Made by a program: the position numbers and the translations under genes
Part shown: piece after piece, positions 34,532 through 43,335 of the stretch
How positions within the stretch are numbered: the first letter of the stretch is position 1
How the letters are laid out: the number at the start of each line of letters is the position of its first letter
The notes under the pieces: model-generated
Database searches by the model: none
Told to the model about the DNA's origin: nothing
The model's input: only the letters and a program-made list of their open reading frames with translations
Assembly: GCF_004341365.1 (NCBI RefSeq)
Contig: NZ_SLXH01000022.1
Span: forward strand, 1 to 64,000
Origin: Simplicispira metamorpha
Lineage (GTDB): Bacteria; Pseudomonadota; Gammaproteobacteria; Burkholderiales; Burkholderiaceae_C
DNA: 64,000 nucleotides
Direction of reading: 5' to 3'

Positions 34532-35782
34532 ATGCAACTAGAGACAGAGAAGTCAAAAATTCGCCTTGAAGCGCTAGCTAAAACACTCACAGACGCGATA
34601 GAGCTTCAAAAAAAAACACAACAGCTATCGCTTAGTGAAGTTGCCGAAAGAGCCCGCAGGATGACCGAGCTTGCTCAGCTTCTGCGCGACAAGATGATTG
34701 AGCCGATGCCTAAGAAGGCGGCTCCAAGATTCACCGCCGGCCAACTGGCCGAGATATGCGGCTTTGACCGGAATAGGCTCAACTATCTGATTAGAAAAGA
34801 TGAAGCCTTGCCCAAGGGAAGCAAAAAAGGTAACTCCAGAGATTTCTCACTTGAAGAGGTGTACCTATGGGTTGCAGCGGTTCGTCCGCCAACCCCACGG
34901 CCCTCTGAAGCTAAGGCGCCCGTGTTAGCGGTATCCAACCTGAAAGGTGGGTCTACCAAGACGACCACCACAATGTGCTTGGCACAAGGATTAGCACTCA
35001 AAGGTCGTAAAGTTTTGATTATTGACCTAGACCCCCAAGCGTCCCTCACGGAGTTGTGCGGTATCTATGCTGATATAGAAGTTGATTTGGATGAAACGAT
35101 TGGTGGCTTCTTTTCGTCCTACCTCGAAGATACGCCTATGGAGTCCATCAAGCCAATCATCAAAGAGTCTTACTGGAAGAACATCTCTGTTGTTCCTGCA
35201 TGTACAGCAATGCTTGGCTCTGATTTCAATTTCCCACTCATTTCGCGAAAGCGGCCAACAAAGCAAATCTGGACTCTTTTAAGAGAAGGCCTTGAGGGAG
35301 TTCGGCACGACTTTGACTACATCCTTTTGGACACCGCCCCTTCCATCTCCTACACCACTGTCAACGCCATCATGGCATCAGACACTCTTATCCAGCCACT
35401 TGTACCAGATAGCTTGGACTTCATATCTTCTATCCAGTTTTGGTCGTTATTTGCGGATTTGACGGAGATGTTCCAGGAACACGAAGGGAACAAAGGCTTC
35501 GACATGATTAAAGTCTTGCTCACCAAAGTCAACTACAACTCCGAAGCAGCACTCATCGTAAAAGAGTGGGCGAAGTTGTCTTACAAAGACTGGCTGCTTG
35601 ACATTGAAATTCCAGCTAGTGCAGCAGCTTCCTCAGGCGCGTTGTCAATGAATACTGTATATGACCAAATGAGTGGAAATGAGGATGCAAGCAAACGCAC
35701 CATTGATAGGTTGCGACAACCATTCAACGAGCTTTGCTCGATGGTTGACTCCTTCTACTCGGCGAAATGGATGACAGTATGA
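34532..35782 (+). CDS. parA: ParA partition ATPase with N-terminal HTH (type Ia)
   Basis: The start at 34532 is preferred over 34478 because the preceding codons read through the repeat region. The protein has an N-terminal coiled-coil stretch, then a MerR-like HTH (FTAGQLAEICGFDRNRLNYL, about 66-85). The deviant Walker A is SNLKGGSTKTTTT near 135-147, the A' motif is VLIIDLDPQASLT, and Walker B is YILLDTAPS. Type Ia ParA proteins bind the nucleoid to move plasmids and also repress their own operon. Its last codons overlap the first of parB, showing translational coupling. Confidence 0.9.
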   Translation: MQLETEKSKIRLEALAKTLTDAIELQKKTQQLSLSEVAERARRMTELAQLLRDKMIEPMPKKAAPRFTAGQLAEICGFDRNRLNYLIRKDEALPKGSKKGNSRDFSLEEVYLWVAAVRPPTPRPSEAKAPVLAVSNLKGGSTKTTTTMCLAQGLALKGRKVLIIDLDPQASLTELCGIYADIEVDLDETIGGFFSSYLEDTPMESIKPIIKESYWKNISVVPACTAMLGSDFNFPLISRKRPTKQIWTLLREGLEGVRHDFDYILLDTAPSISYTTVNAIMASDTLIQPLVPDSLDFISSIQFWSLFADLTEMFQEHEGNKGFDMIKVLLTKVNYNSEAALIVKEWAKLSYKDWLLDIEIPASAAASSGALSMNTVYDQMSGNEDASKRTIDRLRQPFNELCSMVDSFYSAKWMTV

Positions 35783-36786
35783 AAAAGAACCGATTTCAAT
35801 CCTTATTGGCTACAGCTCAGTCCCTTCCTGATGTGGACAACCTCCCTAGTGCCAACAGTGATGATGAGGATGGCAATCTGAGGTTCCGCCCTAAGACGGG
35901 AGCAGTTGCGTCTTCATACATGACGAATCTCGAAATGAAGTCGGAAGCACTTGAGCGGCAATTGGCTGAAGCCCGCAGTCAAAATGCAGCAGTACGAATT
36001 CCGCTTGACAAGGTACAACCGAACCCTTGGCAACCCCGTCTTGTTTTCACTGAAGAATCGCTAACTTCCCTTGAAGACAGCATTCGTGCCAGCGGAGTGC
36101 TGCAGCCAATTGCTGTTAGGTCGCATCCTGTAGAAGAAGGTGTTTATCAGTTGATTGCCGGCGAACGCCGCACAAGAGCTGCCCGAGCTGTCGGCTTTTC
36201 AGAAATACCTGCAGTCATACTTGAGCTGTCCGATGCCGACATGGCCGCACAAGCTCTTACAGAAAACGTAGTTCGTGAAAATTTGACCGACTACGAGATT
36301 GGCATCGCTTTGATACGAATGCAATCTGAGTTTCCGACTAAGGTTGACATGGCCAACACCTTTGGCATCAACAGAACATCCTTGTATAGGCTTCTTTCTT
36401 TTGAAAAACTACCGCCAGTAATCTTAGCCAAATTGGCGGACAAGCCGAGTCTTATTAGCGCTGCTGCCTGTTATGAGTTGGTCAAATATACCTCTGACAA
36501 CCAAATTTCAGAAGAGGCTGCCAATCAGCTTATCCAGGACCTGGAACTCGGATTAGACATAACTGATATCATTCATCGCCTCAAAAAGCAGGACGCACCT
36601 CAAAATGCTCCCAGCCAACCTAGAGCCACAAAGCGGCAGTTGTTCGTTGGTCGGAAAAAGGTTGGTGTGATTGATGTGACAGACTCATTCACCACTATCA
36701 AGCTTAAAACAGAGCTTGCGAACAATGAGAAGCGAGAGCAGCTGATTCTCTACATGAAGTCCCTTTTCCCTGAAATAGAGTTTTAG
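35767..36786 (+). CDS. parB: ParB partition protein
   Basis: The 339-residue protein is a canonical ParB. The CTP-binding/ParB-Srx domain has VQPNPWQPR, GVLQPIAVR, the catalytic GERRTRAA box near 138-145 and LTENVVRENLTDYE. The central HTH is DMANTFGINRTSLYRLL, and the C-terminus is a small dimerisation domain. The first ATG overlaps parA; an ATG four codons later (35779) is possible. It should bind the palindromic array 90 nt downstream and spread from there. A strong terminator follows immediately. Confidence 0.9.
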   Translation: MDDSMKKNRFQSLLATAQSLPDVDNLPSANSDDEDGNLRFRPKTGAVASSYMTNLEMKSEALERQLAEARSQNAAVRIPLDKVQPNPWQPRLVFTEESLTSLEDSIRASGVLQPIAVRSHPVEEGVYQLIAGERRTRAARAVGFSEIPAVILELSDADMAAQALTENVVRENLTDYEIGIALIRMQSEFPTKVDMANTFGINRTSLYRLLSFEKLPPVILAKLADKPSLISAAACYELVKYTSDNQISEEAANQLIQDLELGLDITDIIHRLKKQDAPQNAPSQPRATKRQLFVGRKKVGVIDVTDSFTTIKLKTELANNEKREQLILYMKSLFPEIEF

Positions 36787-36805
36787 ACTGCCACCTCTTT
36801 CTATG

Positions 36806-36830
36806 AAGCTCCTTCGCAGGAGCTTTTTTT
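36806..36830 (+). terminator. Rho-independent terminator after parB
   Basis: The hairpin AAGCTCC-TTCGCA-GGAGCTT is followed by a run of Ts, 20 nt after the parB stop. It should end the parAB transcript before the repeat array. Confidence 0.85.
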
Positions 36831-36874
36831 CTGTCTATCCAGCTGATAATGACCCTGCAAGTTCTCGAAAAATG

Positions 36875-37255
36875 GTGTTCAAACTGAACACATGGGGCTT
36901 GCGAATGCCATGGTGGAGCATTGGAGTTCCCATTTCAAGCGAGCAAAAAATGGTGTTCAAACTGAACACTGCTTCTGCTACCCATTCGCCAACTGATGGG
37001 ATGAGCGCCAGGCAAGTGCTCAAAAACGAGTGTTCGGAGTGAACACAGGGCCTGGGCGGGTGCCTGGCAAGTTCCAGCAGGTAGCTTTAAAAATGGTGTT
37101 CAAACTGAACACTGCTCCTGCTACCCGTTCGCCAACTGATGGGATGAGCGCCAGGCAAGTGCTCAAAAACGAGTGTTCGGACTGAACACAGGGCCTGGGC
37201 GGGTGCCTGGCAAGTTCCAGCAGGTAGCTTTAAAAATGGTGTTCAAACTGAACAC
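36875..37255. repeat. parS: parS-like palindrome array in tandem 143-bp repeats
   Basis: Six copies of GTGTTC-N5-GAACAC start at 36875, 36953, 37030, 37096, 37173 and 37239. Four have the centre AAACT; the copy at 37030 has GGAGT and that at 37173 has GGACT. The last two units, 36951-37093 and 37094-37236, are nearly identical 143-bp tandem repeats. Location just behind parB and perfect dyad arms argue for the ParB centromere. They could also be recombination or operator sites for the recombinase whose gene ends 43 bp beyond the array. Confidence 0.75.
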
Positions 37256-37297
37256 TGCTCCAGATAAACCTAATGGTTGGCTGTGGAAAGTACAGAA

Positions 37298-39121
37298 TTA
37301 AACTTCAAAAATCTTCCGAGCTTCTTCAATGGTTCGCTCCCGCTCAGCCTGAACATAGATGCTCGTTGTCTGTATCGATGCGTGGCCCATCAGCTTCTGA
37401 AGAACATCAATGGGCATCTTCTTGGCAGCAGCATGGGTGCCGAACGTATGACGCAGTGCGTGCGGCGCTGCCTGCCTGAGCAACGCACGCTGCTCTTCAC
37501 TCAGCGCAAGTGATTCATCTTGGGCAAGTGACTTCAGCAGCTTGACGACGACTTTGTAGAGACCGCTGGGGGTGAACGGTTCACCTGACAGTCGAGGCGT
37601 TCCCTCTACTTCGACAAGGTGCTTTTCCTGAGAGGCTTTTGTGTTGGCGATGACCACAGGAGAAAGAAGAGCATGCGGGCTTTCAAGGTTGTCAAAGTCA
37701 TGGCCCCGGTCAGCCCAGTGTGCTTTGATGGCGTCAACCACCCGGGGTGGAACGTAAACGGTTCGCCATTTGTTGCGTTTGCCAAGGGCTTTGAGCGCCC
37801 AGATGCCCTTGCCAGGAACCGGCTTGAAATTCACTCTTGCCGCGAGACAAGCCTCTTCCCGACGAAGTCCAGAGTACCCCATCAACAAAATTGCAGCTCG
37901 GGCCAGGCGTGCTTGAACAGCGGATACGCGTGGGTCCTTGGGACTGATGAGTTCTCCAGAGATGGGAGGAGAGAGTGAGCAGGCCCAGTCCAGCAGGCCA
38001 CCTTCCTTGGAGAGTTCATCCCACAATTCCCAGGGGAGTGCTTTTTCAACTTCAATGGCATCTTCTCGTTGGGTAACAGCAGGGTTGGCCACCGTCACCC
38101 AGGGGTTGCCAGCGAGGTATCGAACTTTGACCAGCCACTCAAAGCAGGCGCGTATGACCTGGATGGCATACCTCTGGGAGGAGGCTGCGAGTTTGCCGTT
38201 GAAGGGCTTCCACCTGGGTGAGTGGCGAGGTGCCCACGGTCCACACCAGTGCTGTGGAACATTCGCCAAGAAGTCTTTATAGACTTCGCAGTCGTCCGTG
38301 AGCACAGAAGAGAGTTGGACTTTTCTCTCAAGCGAGCACCATAGCAAGAATCGCTCAATCTCTTTGCGATAGGCCGTCAGTGTTTTTTCCTGACCTCGGT
38401 ACTTGTATAGATAGGCACGCACCGCATCCAGGTCGTTTCGCGCAGATACCAAGCAGAAGCTCTCACATCGATTGATTCCCCGCTCAGACAGGATGCCTCT
38501 TGGCAAAGAGCCGATTCGCTCAAGTGGTACGAGTACCTCGACGCTGGTCACGGGCACCAGGTGGGATGTGGGCTCGTCGGGCTTGATGGCGAGGGCTCCC
38601 AGTCCTGGAGTTTTCAGAAACCATTTCTCAATCGCCTTGGCTTTGCGGGGGCCAATGCGCGGCACCGGTCGGTACCAGTGCTCACCAAGGCGTTCGATGT
38701 GGTTCTTGAGGTCTGACAGAGTGTGGATTTTTTCCATCGCCAGTGCACTGACCACCCTTGGCTTGAACCACATGGAAAGTGAGTCGTCCAGTGTCGCCCC
38801 CGTCATGTCGGAGTCAGCTGAGGCGACCAGGTATTCGATGGCGTACTTTGACCAGCGGTTGGATTTGACGGACGTCTCCAGGATGCCCGCGAGCGCTGGA
38901 TTTTTGGTTTGCAGTCGTGCGACCAGCTGGGTGCACAAACCCGTCAATCGCTTGTTGAGTGCTTCAGGTGTGGCGCAGTTCAGTTCGTCGAGCAAGTCCT
39001 CAGAGTAGTACTGCCTGGCAATTAGTGTGAGAGGCAGATGGTTGAGCTTCGCTCGCAGGGCCGTGAAATCGGTGCGTGTGTAGCGAACCACTGGCTTTTC
39101 AACGAAAGCATTCTGTGCCAT
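37298..39121 (-). CDS. Large tyrosine recombinase (phage-integrase family)
   Basis: The 607-residue protein has the catalytic set of tyrosine recombinases in its C-terminal third: Arg in GYSGLRREEACLA near 410, HALRHTFGTHAA near 555, GHASIQTT and the nucleophile Tyr in TSIYVQAE near 588. A core-binding (SAM-like) domain lies around 230-340 (YLYKYRGQEKTLTAYRKEIERFL). The extra N-terminal 200 residues are typical of a long plasmid/ICE recombinase group. It may resolve plasmid multimers using the adjacent repeats, or be the integrase of the element. Confidence 0.85.
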   Translation of the reverse strand: MAQNAFVEKPVVRYTRTDFTALRAKLNHLPLTLIARQYYSEDLLDELNCATPEALNKRLTGLCTQLVARLQTKNPALAGILETSVKSNRWSKYAIEYLVASADSDMTGATLDDSLSMWFKPRVVSALAMEKIHTLSDLKNHIERLGEHWYRPVPRIGPRKAKAIEKWFLKTPGLGALAIKPDEPTSHLVPVTSVEVLVPLERIGSLPRGILSERGINRCESFCLVSARNDLDAVRAYLYKYRGQEKTLTAYRKEIERFLLWCSLERKVQLSSVLTDDCEVYKDFLANVPQHWCGPWAPRHSPRWKPFNGKLAASSQRYAIQVIRACFEWLVKVRYLAGNPWVTVANPAVTQREDAIEVEKALPWELWDELSKEGGLLDWACSLSPPISGELISPKDPRVSAVQARLARAAILLMGYSGLRREEACLAARVNFKPVPGKGIWALKALGKRNKWRTVYVPPRVVDAIKAHWADRGHDFDNLESPHALLSPVVIANTKASQEKHLVEVEGTPRLSGEPFTPSGLYKVVVKLLKSLAQDESLALSEEQRALLRQAAPHALRHTFGTHAAAKKMPIDVLQKLMGHASIQTTSIYVQAERERTIEEARKIFEV

Positions 39122-39762
39122 AGAAACCTAATAATTAAATTTTGATAATTATGAGGCTTGTATTGTGCCAGTGTGACTTCTCATGGAATCCATCCGGGAT
39201 GGATGCAACAACCAAGAGGTGCTTTCATCGCTGGCGAACATGCCGTGGCAAAGGGCGGCCACACTTTACAGTCGAAAACCTATCCCCAAAGAGGGTGCGC
39301 AACCCTGTGCATAACTGACGCCTATCGCGTTGAAACCGTTGTCTGGCGCGGCTTGCAGAGGTGTGATTAAATTTTAGTCAGCCGGAATCAGTTAGCGCTG
39401 CCCAGCGCCTGCACAGGCTCCTTGCTACTCCATTCGCAACGCTCTGTTCCGCAATGTCGTTGGAGGCGATACTCGTCAATCAATGAGAATAGCCAGAAAT
39501 ATGACCACAAATACAGAATTAGTGGTCAGGGACGCCAATACCGTCGACGGCCATCAAGTGGCTGAGCTATCGACTTTCCCCGTGCCAAAGTTGCGGGGCA
39601 ACCAGTTATATTGGCAGTTTGCTGTAGGTACCTTGTTTAAAGCGCCTCTGGTGATGCAGACGCGGGGATAGTCGCTTGCGCACCAGCTTCTTTCATGGCC
39701 TAGCGCATTAGTCTCAGCCCAGTGAAAAATCATATGTCACAGCAACTCAGGGAGGACAGAGA
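39122..39762. other. Intergenic region without recognised gene
   Basis: Two short plus-strand frames occur (39158-39370 and 39483-39671), neither with a good ribosome-binding site nor a recognisable product. The AT-rich left edge likely holds the recombinase promoter. Confidence 0.35.
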
Positions 39763-40905
39763 GTGGCGAGCGACCTATCCCAACTGATGAGCCCCGCAGC
39801 AGTTCAGGCTGCTCTGGATGAGTTCGGTCGTCTGGGTCGCAGCGACTTTCTCAACCGATACGGCTTCGGCAAATCACGTGACTACATGGTCAGAAACCCA
39901 TTGACGGGTGATTTGTGTGATTCCAAGGCCATCGTTGGTGCAGCTTTCTGCCACCAGTTTCCGCAACATGGGCCTCTCAAGCCCTCCGAATTTTCCGAGG
40001 GTGATGCCACAGTCGTTACCAAACTGCAAAGCCTGGGTTTTGAAGTTGTGCGCATTGGCGAAGACTGGTCGTTGGAAGAGGTAAAAGCTGCAGTCTCCGC
40101 CTACTTCGAGATGTTGACGCTTGAAGCGAGGCAGGAGCGGTACAACAAATCTGAATTCAATGCGGCACTCCGTCAGCGGCTGCGCGGGCGCAGCAAGTCT
40201 TCTGTTGAACTCAAGCACCAGAACATCAGTGCTGTGCTGCAAGCATTAGAGTTGCCGTTCATTGCCGGATACAAACCTCGTGGCAATGCACAACTGCTGC
40301 TGCGCAAAGTAGTTCAAGCTTTTGTCCTGGAGCATTCAGACCTGATGCGCCAAATCGTGGACGCTCTGGAAGAAGTCAGGCCATCGCAATCCAAGACCTT
40401 CAAGGCTGTTCTCGTGGAGCCACCTGCCCTGGAACAGGTGGTCAGGCTCACTTCGGGGCTGCCCAGGCCTCGTCTGCCTCGCAAAGTCGACTATGTCCTG
40501 CGTGACGAGACCAACCGAAGATTGGGACGTGCGGGGGAGCAATGGGTACTTGAGTTCGAGCAGCAACGTCTTCGAACTCAGGGTCAAGACGAGCTATTCC
40601 AGCGAGTAGACTGGATTTCTGACCGGCTCGGGGACGGCGCCGGGTATGACATCTTGTCCTACGATGCGCCAAGTTTGCCTCGTTACATCGAGGTCAAGAC
40701 CACCAACGGTCCCCATGCATCCTCATTCGTCATCAGCCGCAATGAGCTGGAGTTTTCCAAAGAAGTGAAAGACGCTTTTTACCTCTACCGTGTGTTCCAG
40801 TTTCGCGAATCGCCAGCCTTGTACATGCTCAACGGGGATATATCCAAGCACCTTCACCTTGAGCCCATGGACTACCGTGCTTCCTTTCGTCAATTGATTG
40901 GCTGA
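39763..40905 (+). CDS. ScoMcrA-like head domain plus DUF3883 protein, possible type IV restriction enzyme
   Basis: The GTG at 39763 has an optimal GGGAGGA seven nt upstream. Residues about 8-110 match the N-terminal head domain of ScoMcrA-type proteins (FGRLGRSDFLNRYGFGKSR, CDSKAIVGAAF, LGFEVVRIG). Residues about 250-375 match DUF3883, a PD-(D/E)XK-like fold: GRAGEQWVLEFEQQRL, GAGYDILSY, RYIEVKTTNGP with the E-x-K, and a FVISRNEL strand. ScoMcrA recognises phosphorothioate or methylated DNA, but its SBD and HNH domains are not evident here. The protein probably acts on foreign DNA. A HIT gene follows after five nt. Confidence 0.75.
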   Translation: MASDLSQLMSPAAVQAALDEFGRLGRSDFLNRYGFGKSRDYMVRNPLTGDLCDSKAIVGAAFCHQFPQHGPLKPSEFSEGDATVVTKLQSLGFEVVRIGEDWSLEEVKAAVSAYFEMLTLEARQERYNKSEFNAALRQRLRGRSKSSVELKHQNISAVLQALELPFIAGYKPRGNAQLLLRKVVQAFVLEHSDLMRQIVDALEEVRPSQSKTFKAVLVEPPALEQVVRLTSGLPRPRLPRKVDYVLRDETNRRLGRAGEQWVLEFEQQRLRTQGQDELFQRVDWISDRLGDGAGYDILSYDAPSLPRYIEVKTTNGPHASSFVISRNELEFSKEVKDAFYLYRVFQFRESPALYMLNGDISKHLHLEPMDYRASFRQLIG

Positions 40906-40910
40906 CACCT

Positions 40911-41453
40911 ATGAGCGACACTATCCGCCCCTTTTGCACCTTGCCAGCAACGCGCATCGTCCAACAAAACGAGCATGCGGTTTGGGTGATGGGCTGCTTT
41001 CCGGTGTCGCCAGGTCACAGCCTGGTCATTCCCAAGCGACATGTGGGCTCGTTTTTTGAAGTGAGTGTGGAGGAAAGACGGGCACTACTTGAGCTTCTGA
41101 ACCAAGCCAAACAATCGGTGCAAGCTCAATCTCACCTAGATGGCTTCAACATCGGCATCAATGATGGCCCGGCTGCCGGCCAAACAGTTCCGCATCTGCA
41201 CACTCACCTGATTCCACGCTACAGGGGCAGGTCTTCAGCGCTATCTGGAGGCCCAGGCCCCTGTCTACGACCAAGTCCTCAACGAACTGCGTCAAGGCGA
41301 GAAGCAGACCCACTGGATGTGGTTCATCTTTCTGCAATTGACGAGTCTGGGCCGCTCCGCGACAGCGAAGAAATTTGGCATTGCCGACCTGTAGAAAGCG
41401 CGCGACTACCTACAGCACTCCGTCCTCGGAGCCCGCTTGCGGGAGTGTTTTGA
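40911..41453 (+). CDS. HIT-family protein, 3'-truncated and fused out of frame to DUF1810 sequence
   Basis: Residues 1-105 are a clear HIT nucleotide hydrolase/transferase: GHSLVIPKRHVGSFFEV, NIGINDGPAAGQTVPHLH and THLIPRYRG with the His triad. HIT proteins normally continue with a conserved C-terminal segment, which is missing. The last 75 codons are nonsense read from another gene in a different frame. Loss of the C-terminal segment probably weakens but may not abolish activity, since the triad is intact. It directly follows the DUF3883 gene. Confidence 0.75.
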   Translation: MSDTIRPFCTLPATRIVQQNEHAVWVMGCFPVSPGHSLVIPKRHVGSFFEVSVEERRALLELLNQAKQSVQAQSHLDGFNIGINDGPAAGQTVPHLHTHLIPRYRGRSSALSGGPGPCLRPSPQRTASRREADPLDVVHLSAIDESGPLRDSEEIWHCRPVESARLPTALRPRSPLAGVF

Positions 41454-41490
41454 ATTGGTGCTGACACACCCTTCGTTCACTTCACTCACC
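41223..41490 (+). pseudogene. DUF1810-family remnant
   Basis: In a frame different from the HIT gene this stretch encodes GLQRYLEAQAPVYDQVL, NELRQGEKQTHWMWFIF, SLGRSATAKKFGIADL, a TAG stop at about 41394, then KARDYLQHSVLGARLRECFELVL. That is the diagnostic core of DUF1810. The first residues are missing, a stop interrupts it, and similarity ends near 41465, so it is a dead fragment joined to the HIT gene by deletion. Confidence 0.8.
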
Positions 41491-41539
41491 ACGGATTTTT
41501 CCCGTTTTGACTATTCATCAGCGTCAAATTGGCGAGCAC

Positions 41540-41791
41540 ATGTACATTCGCTGGCAGTCGCCCACTCGGTACTATGTCGCAGTTTTTCAGCAAGATTTGC
41601 TCGGAGATTGGGTGCTCACCAAGGCTCATGGAGGTCTGCAAAACAGACTGGGTACCTTGAAAAATTTCGCCCTGCCGTCGATAGAAGCTGCTAAGCAAGA
41701 ATTGCTCAGACTTCACAAGCTGCGTCTGAAGCGCGGTTACAGGCTGGTTGTGAGTACGGGCTTACCAACTGAGATGTCTATCATGCTCTAA
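41540..41791 (+). CDS. WGR-domain-like small protein
   Basis: From the ATG at 41540 this 83-residue protein matches the WGR domain: RYYVAVFQQDLLGDWVLTKA, then HGGLQNRLGTLKNFALP and AKQELLRLHKLRLKRGYRLV. WGR modules bind DNA or protein in PARP-like and other nucleic-acid proteins; standalone forms are frequent on plasmids. A TTG at 41507 is an alternative start. No partner gene can be assigned. Confidence 0.7.
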   Translation: MYIRWQSPTRYYVAVFQQDLLGDWVLTKAHGGLQNRLGTLKNFALPSIEAAKQELLRLHKLRLKRGYRLVVSTGLPTEMSIML

Positions 41792-41823
41792 AATCATAAT
41801 TATATGTGAGCAATCACTTCAAG

Positions 41824-42030
41824 CTAAAAGCAATCCAACCTTTGGAGACCCCGTAGCGTCTTCTCGAGCTCTGGAGATGCAATTTGGTCCAACCTCCGAA
41901 TGGCACCCTCCAAGTACGCGATGTCCTTTTGAGACGCACCGAACTTCTCGAAAAACGGCTTCCACGCACGAGCCACCAGCCACACCTCATGCAGCGCCTT
42001 CAGCGCTTGCCCCCTGCTCGAAAAGTACAC
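41824..42030 (-). pseudogene. C-terminal fragment of an unknown gene beside the IS605-type element
   Basis: This minus-strand frame (about 68 residues, helical) opens with GTG only eight bp inside from the proposed end of the IS element. It looks like the 3' part of a gene cut by the insertion. I do not recognise the product. The matching 5' part was not found beyond the other end of the element. Confidence 0.3.
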
Positions 42031-42160
42031 AGCCCAATGAACTACTCCACCCTATGCGCTGCAAAGGATGGAGTTTCACGGGGAGAATGAACCCCCGTCA
42101 CGGCCAGTTCCTGACCGGATATTGATTCCAAGGCCCAGCAGAGCACCACACGCGCTGCAG
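42018..42160 (-). ncRNA. Probable TnpB-associated omega (right-end) RNA
   Basis: On the minus strand, the 3' end of tnpB runs into GGGGGTTCATTCTCCCCGTG (a hairpin), then AAACTCCATCC and GGTGGAGTAGTTCA, the typical 3' end of IS605-type omega RNA scaffolds. The roughly 20 nt beyond the end (plus-strand 42018-42037) would be the guide. Boundaries are estimated. Confidence 0.6.
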
Positions 42161-43313
42161 CCGTATCCCTGTTTTCCTCATGCCCGCACTGCTCGCAGCA
42201 GTGCATTCGCTGCGACAACTGCTTTTTGGCCACATGCCAGCACTGGGGGCAGCGCTGGCTGGGCTTGAGTTTGCGGGTCGGAGCGTCCACCCATTCGCCA
42301 CCAGTTTCCAGCACTTTGTAGCGAAATAGCGAAGTGAACAGCCCAGGGGCGGTGTCCAGTATTTCCCGGTTCAGGCCCGCCTTTTGGGCCACCTGTTTTC
42401 CCGGTTCTTCCACAGTGCCTGCGCCGCTGCGGGTCATGTTCTTGAGCGTGAGTTCTTCCGTCGCCACCAGGGCATAACGGCTGGCCAGTGCTGCCGTTTG
42501 CTGGTGTGCCCAGTCCAGACGCTTGCGGGCTACCTTGGCGCGCGCTGCTGCCAGCCTGTGCACAGCCTTTTTCCTGCGATTGGAGCGCCTGTTGCTCTTG
42601 CGTGAAACCGCTTGCTGCAACCGGATGGTCTGCTCTTTATCCTGTTGCCACCAGCGCGGGTTGTCGATGTTCTCCAGCTCGCCGGTGTGCGTTACGCCCG
42701 ACAGGAAGCACTCCACGCCCCAGTCATAGGCCAGTGCGCCATCGGCCTGCCGGGTGCGTTCTGGGCTGGCCACGGCCACGGTCAGCGACAGATACCAGCG
42801 GCCATCGCGGTGCAGGATGTCGGACGCGCGAATCTCGCCGCCCTGGCGGGCCTGGCCACGGGCGCGAATCTGGCCCACGCCCGACAGGCGCAGACTGCCG
42901 TGCCTCCAGCCATCCTCGGGTGTAAAGCGCCAACCATCGCCATGGGTTTTGAAACTGAAGCCGGGAAAACGTCCCAGCGACTTGAAGCGCGGAAACCCCG
43001 GTGTTTGCCCCGCCTTCAACCGCCGAAAGAAGGCGGCAAAGGCTTTGTCCAGACGGCGCAGCGTCATTTGCTGGCTGGAGCAATTGGCAGCGTCGGCCCA
43101 CTCGGGCAGGTCACGGCGCAGCACGGTAAGGCTCTTGCACTGGTCGGCGTAGGAAATTGATTTGCCCGCCTTGCTCCAGGCGCTGATGCGCTCTTCCAAG
43201 GCTGCGTTGTAGAGCTGCTGGTGTGAGCGCAAGAGCGCATCGAGCGCAACCGCCTGTTTCGGCGTTGGGTACAGCCGATAGGTCGTTTTGCGCAGGTTGC
43301 GGGCTTCAATCAT
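42042..43313 (-). CDS. tnpB: TnpB RNA-guided nuclease
   Basis: The 423-residue protein has the TnpB layout. An N-terminal HTH-like LYPTPKQAVALDALL is followed by PGFPRFKS in the wedge region. The RuvC parts are ALAYDWGVECFL (Asp), ALVATEELTLKNM (Glu) and CGHEENRDTAAARVVL (Asp), the last two separated by a zinc ribbon CPQCWH...CCEQCG. TnpB cuts DNA at sites specified by the omega RNA to favour retention of the transposon. All three catalytic acidic positions appear present, and length is normal. It is divergent from tnpA. Confidence 0.9.
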   Translation of the reverse strand: MIEARNLRKTTYRLYPTPKQAVALDALLRSHQQLYNAALEERISAWSKAGKSISYADQCKSLTVLRRDLPEWADAANCSSQQMTLRRLDKAFAAFFRRLKAGQTPGFPRFKSLGRFPGFSFKTHGDGWRFTPEDGWRHGSLRLSGVGQIRARGQARQGGEIRASDILHRDGRWYLSLTVAVASPERTRQADGALAYDWGVECFLSGVTHTGELENIDNPRWWQQDKEQTIRLQQAVSRKSNRRSNRRKKAVHRLAAARAKVARKRLDWAHQQTAALASRYALVATEELTLKNMTRSGAGTVEEPGKQVAQKAGLNREILDTAPGLFTSLFRYKVLETGGEWVDAPTRKLKPSQRCPQCWHVAKKQLSQRMHCCEQCGHEENRDTAAARVVLCWALESISGQELAVTGVHSPRETPSFAAHRVE

Positions 43314-43335
43314 GATTGGTTACTATAAATTCATC

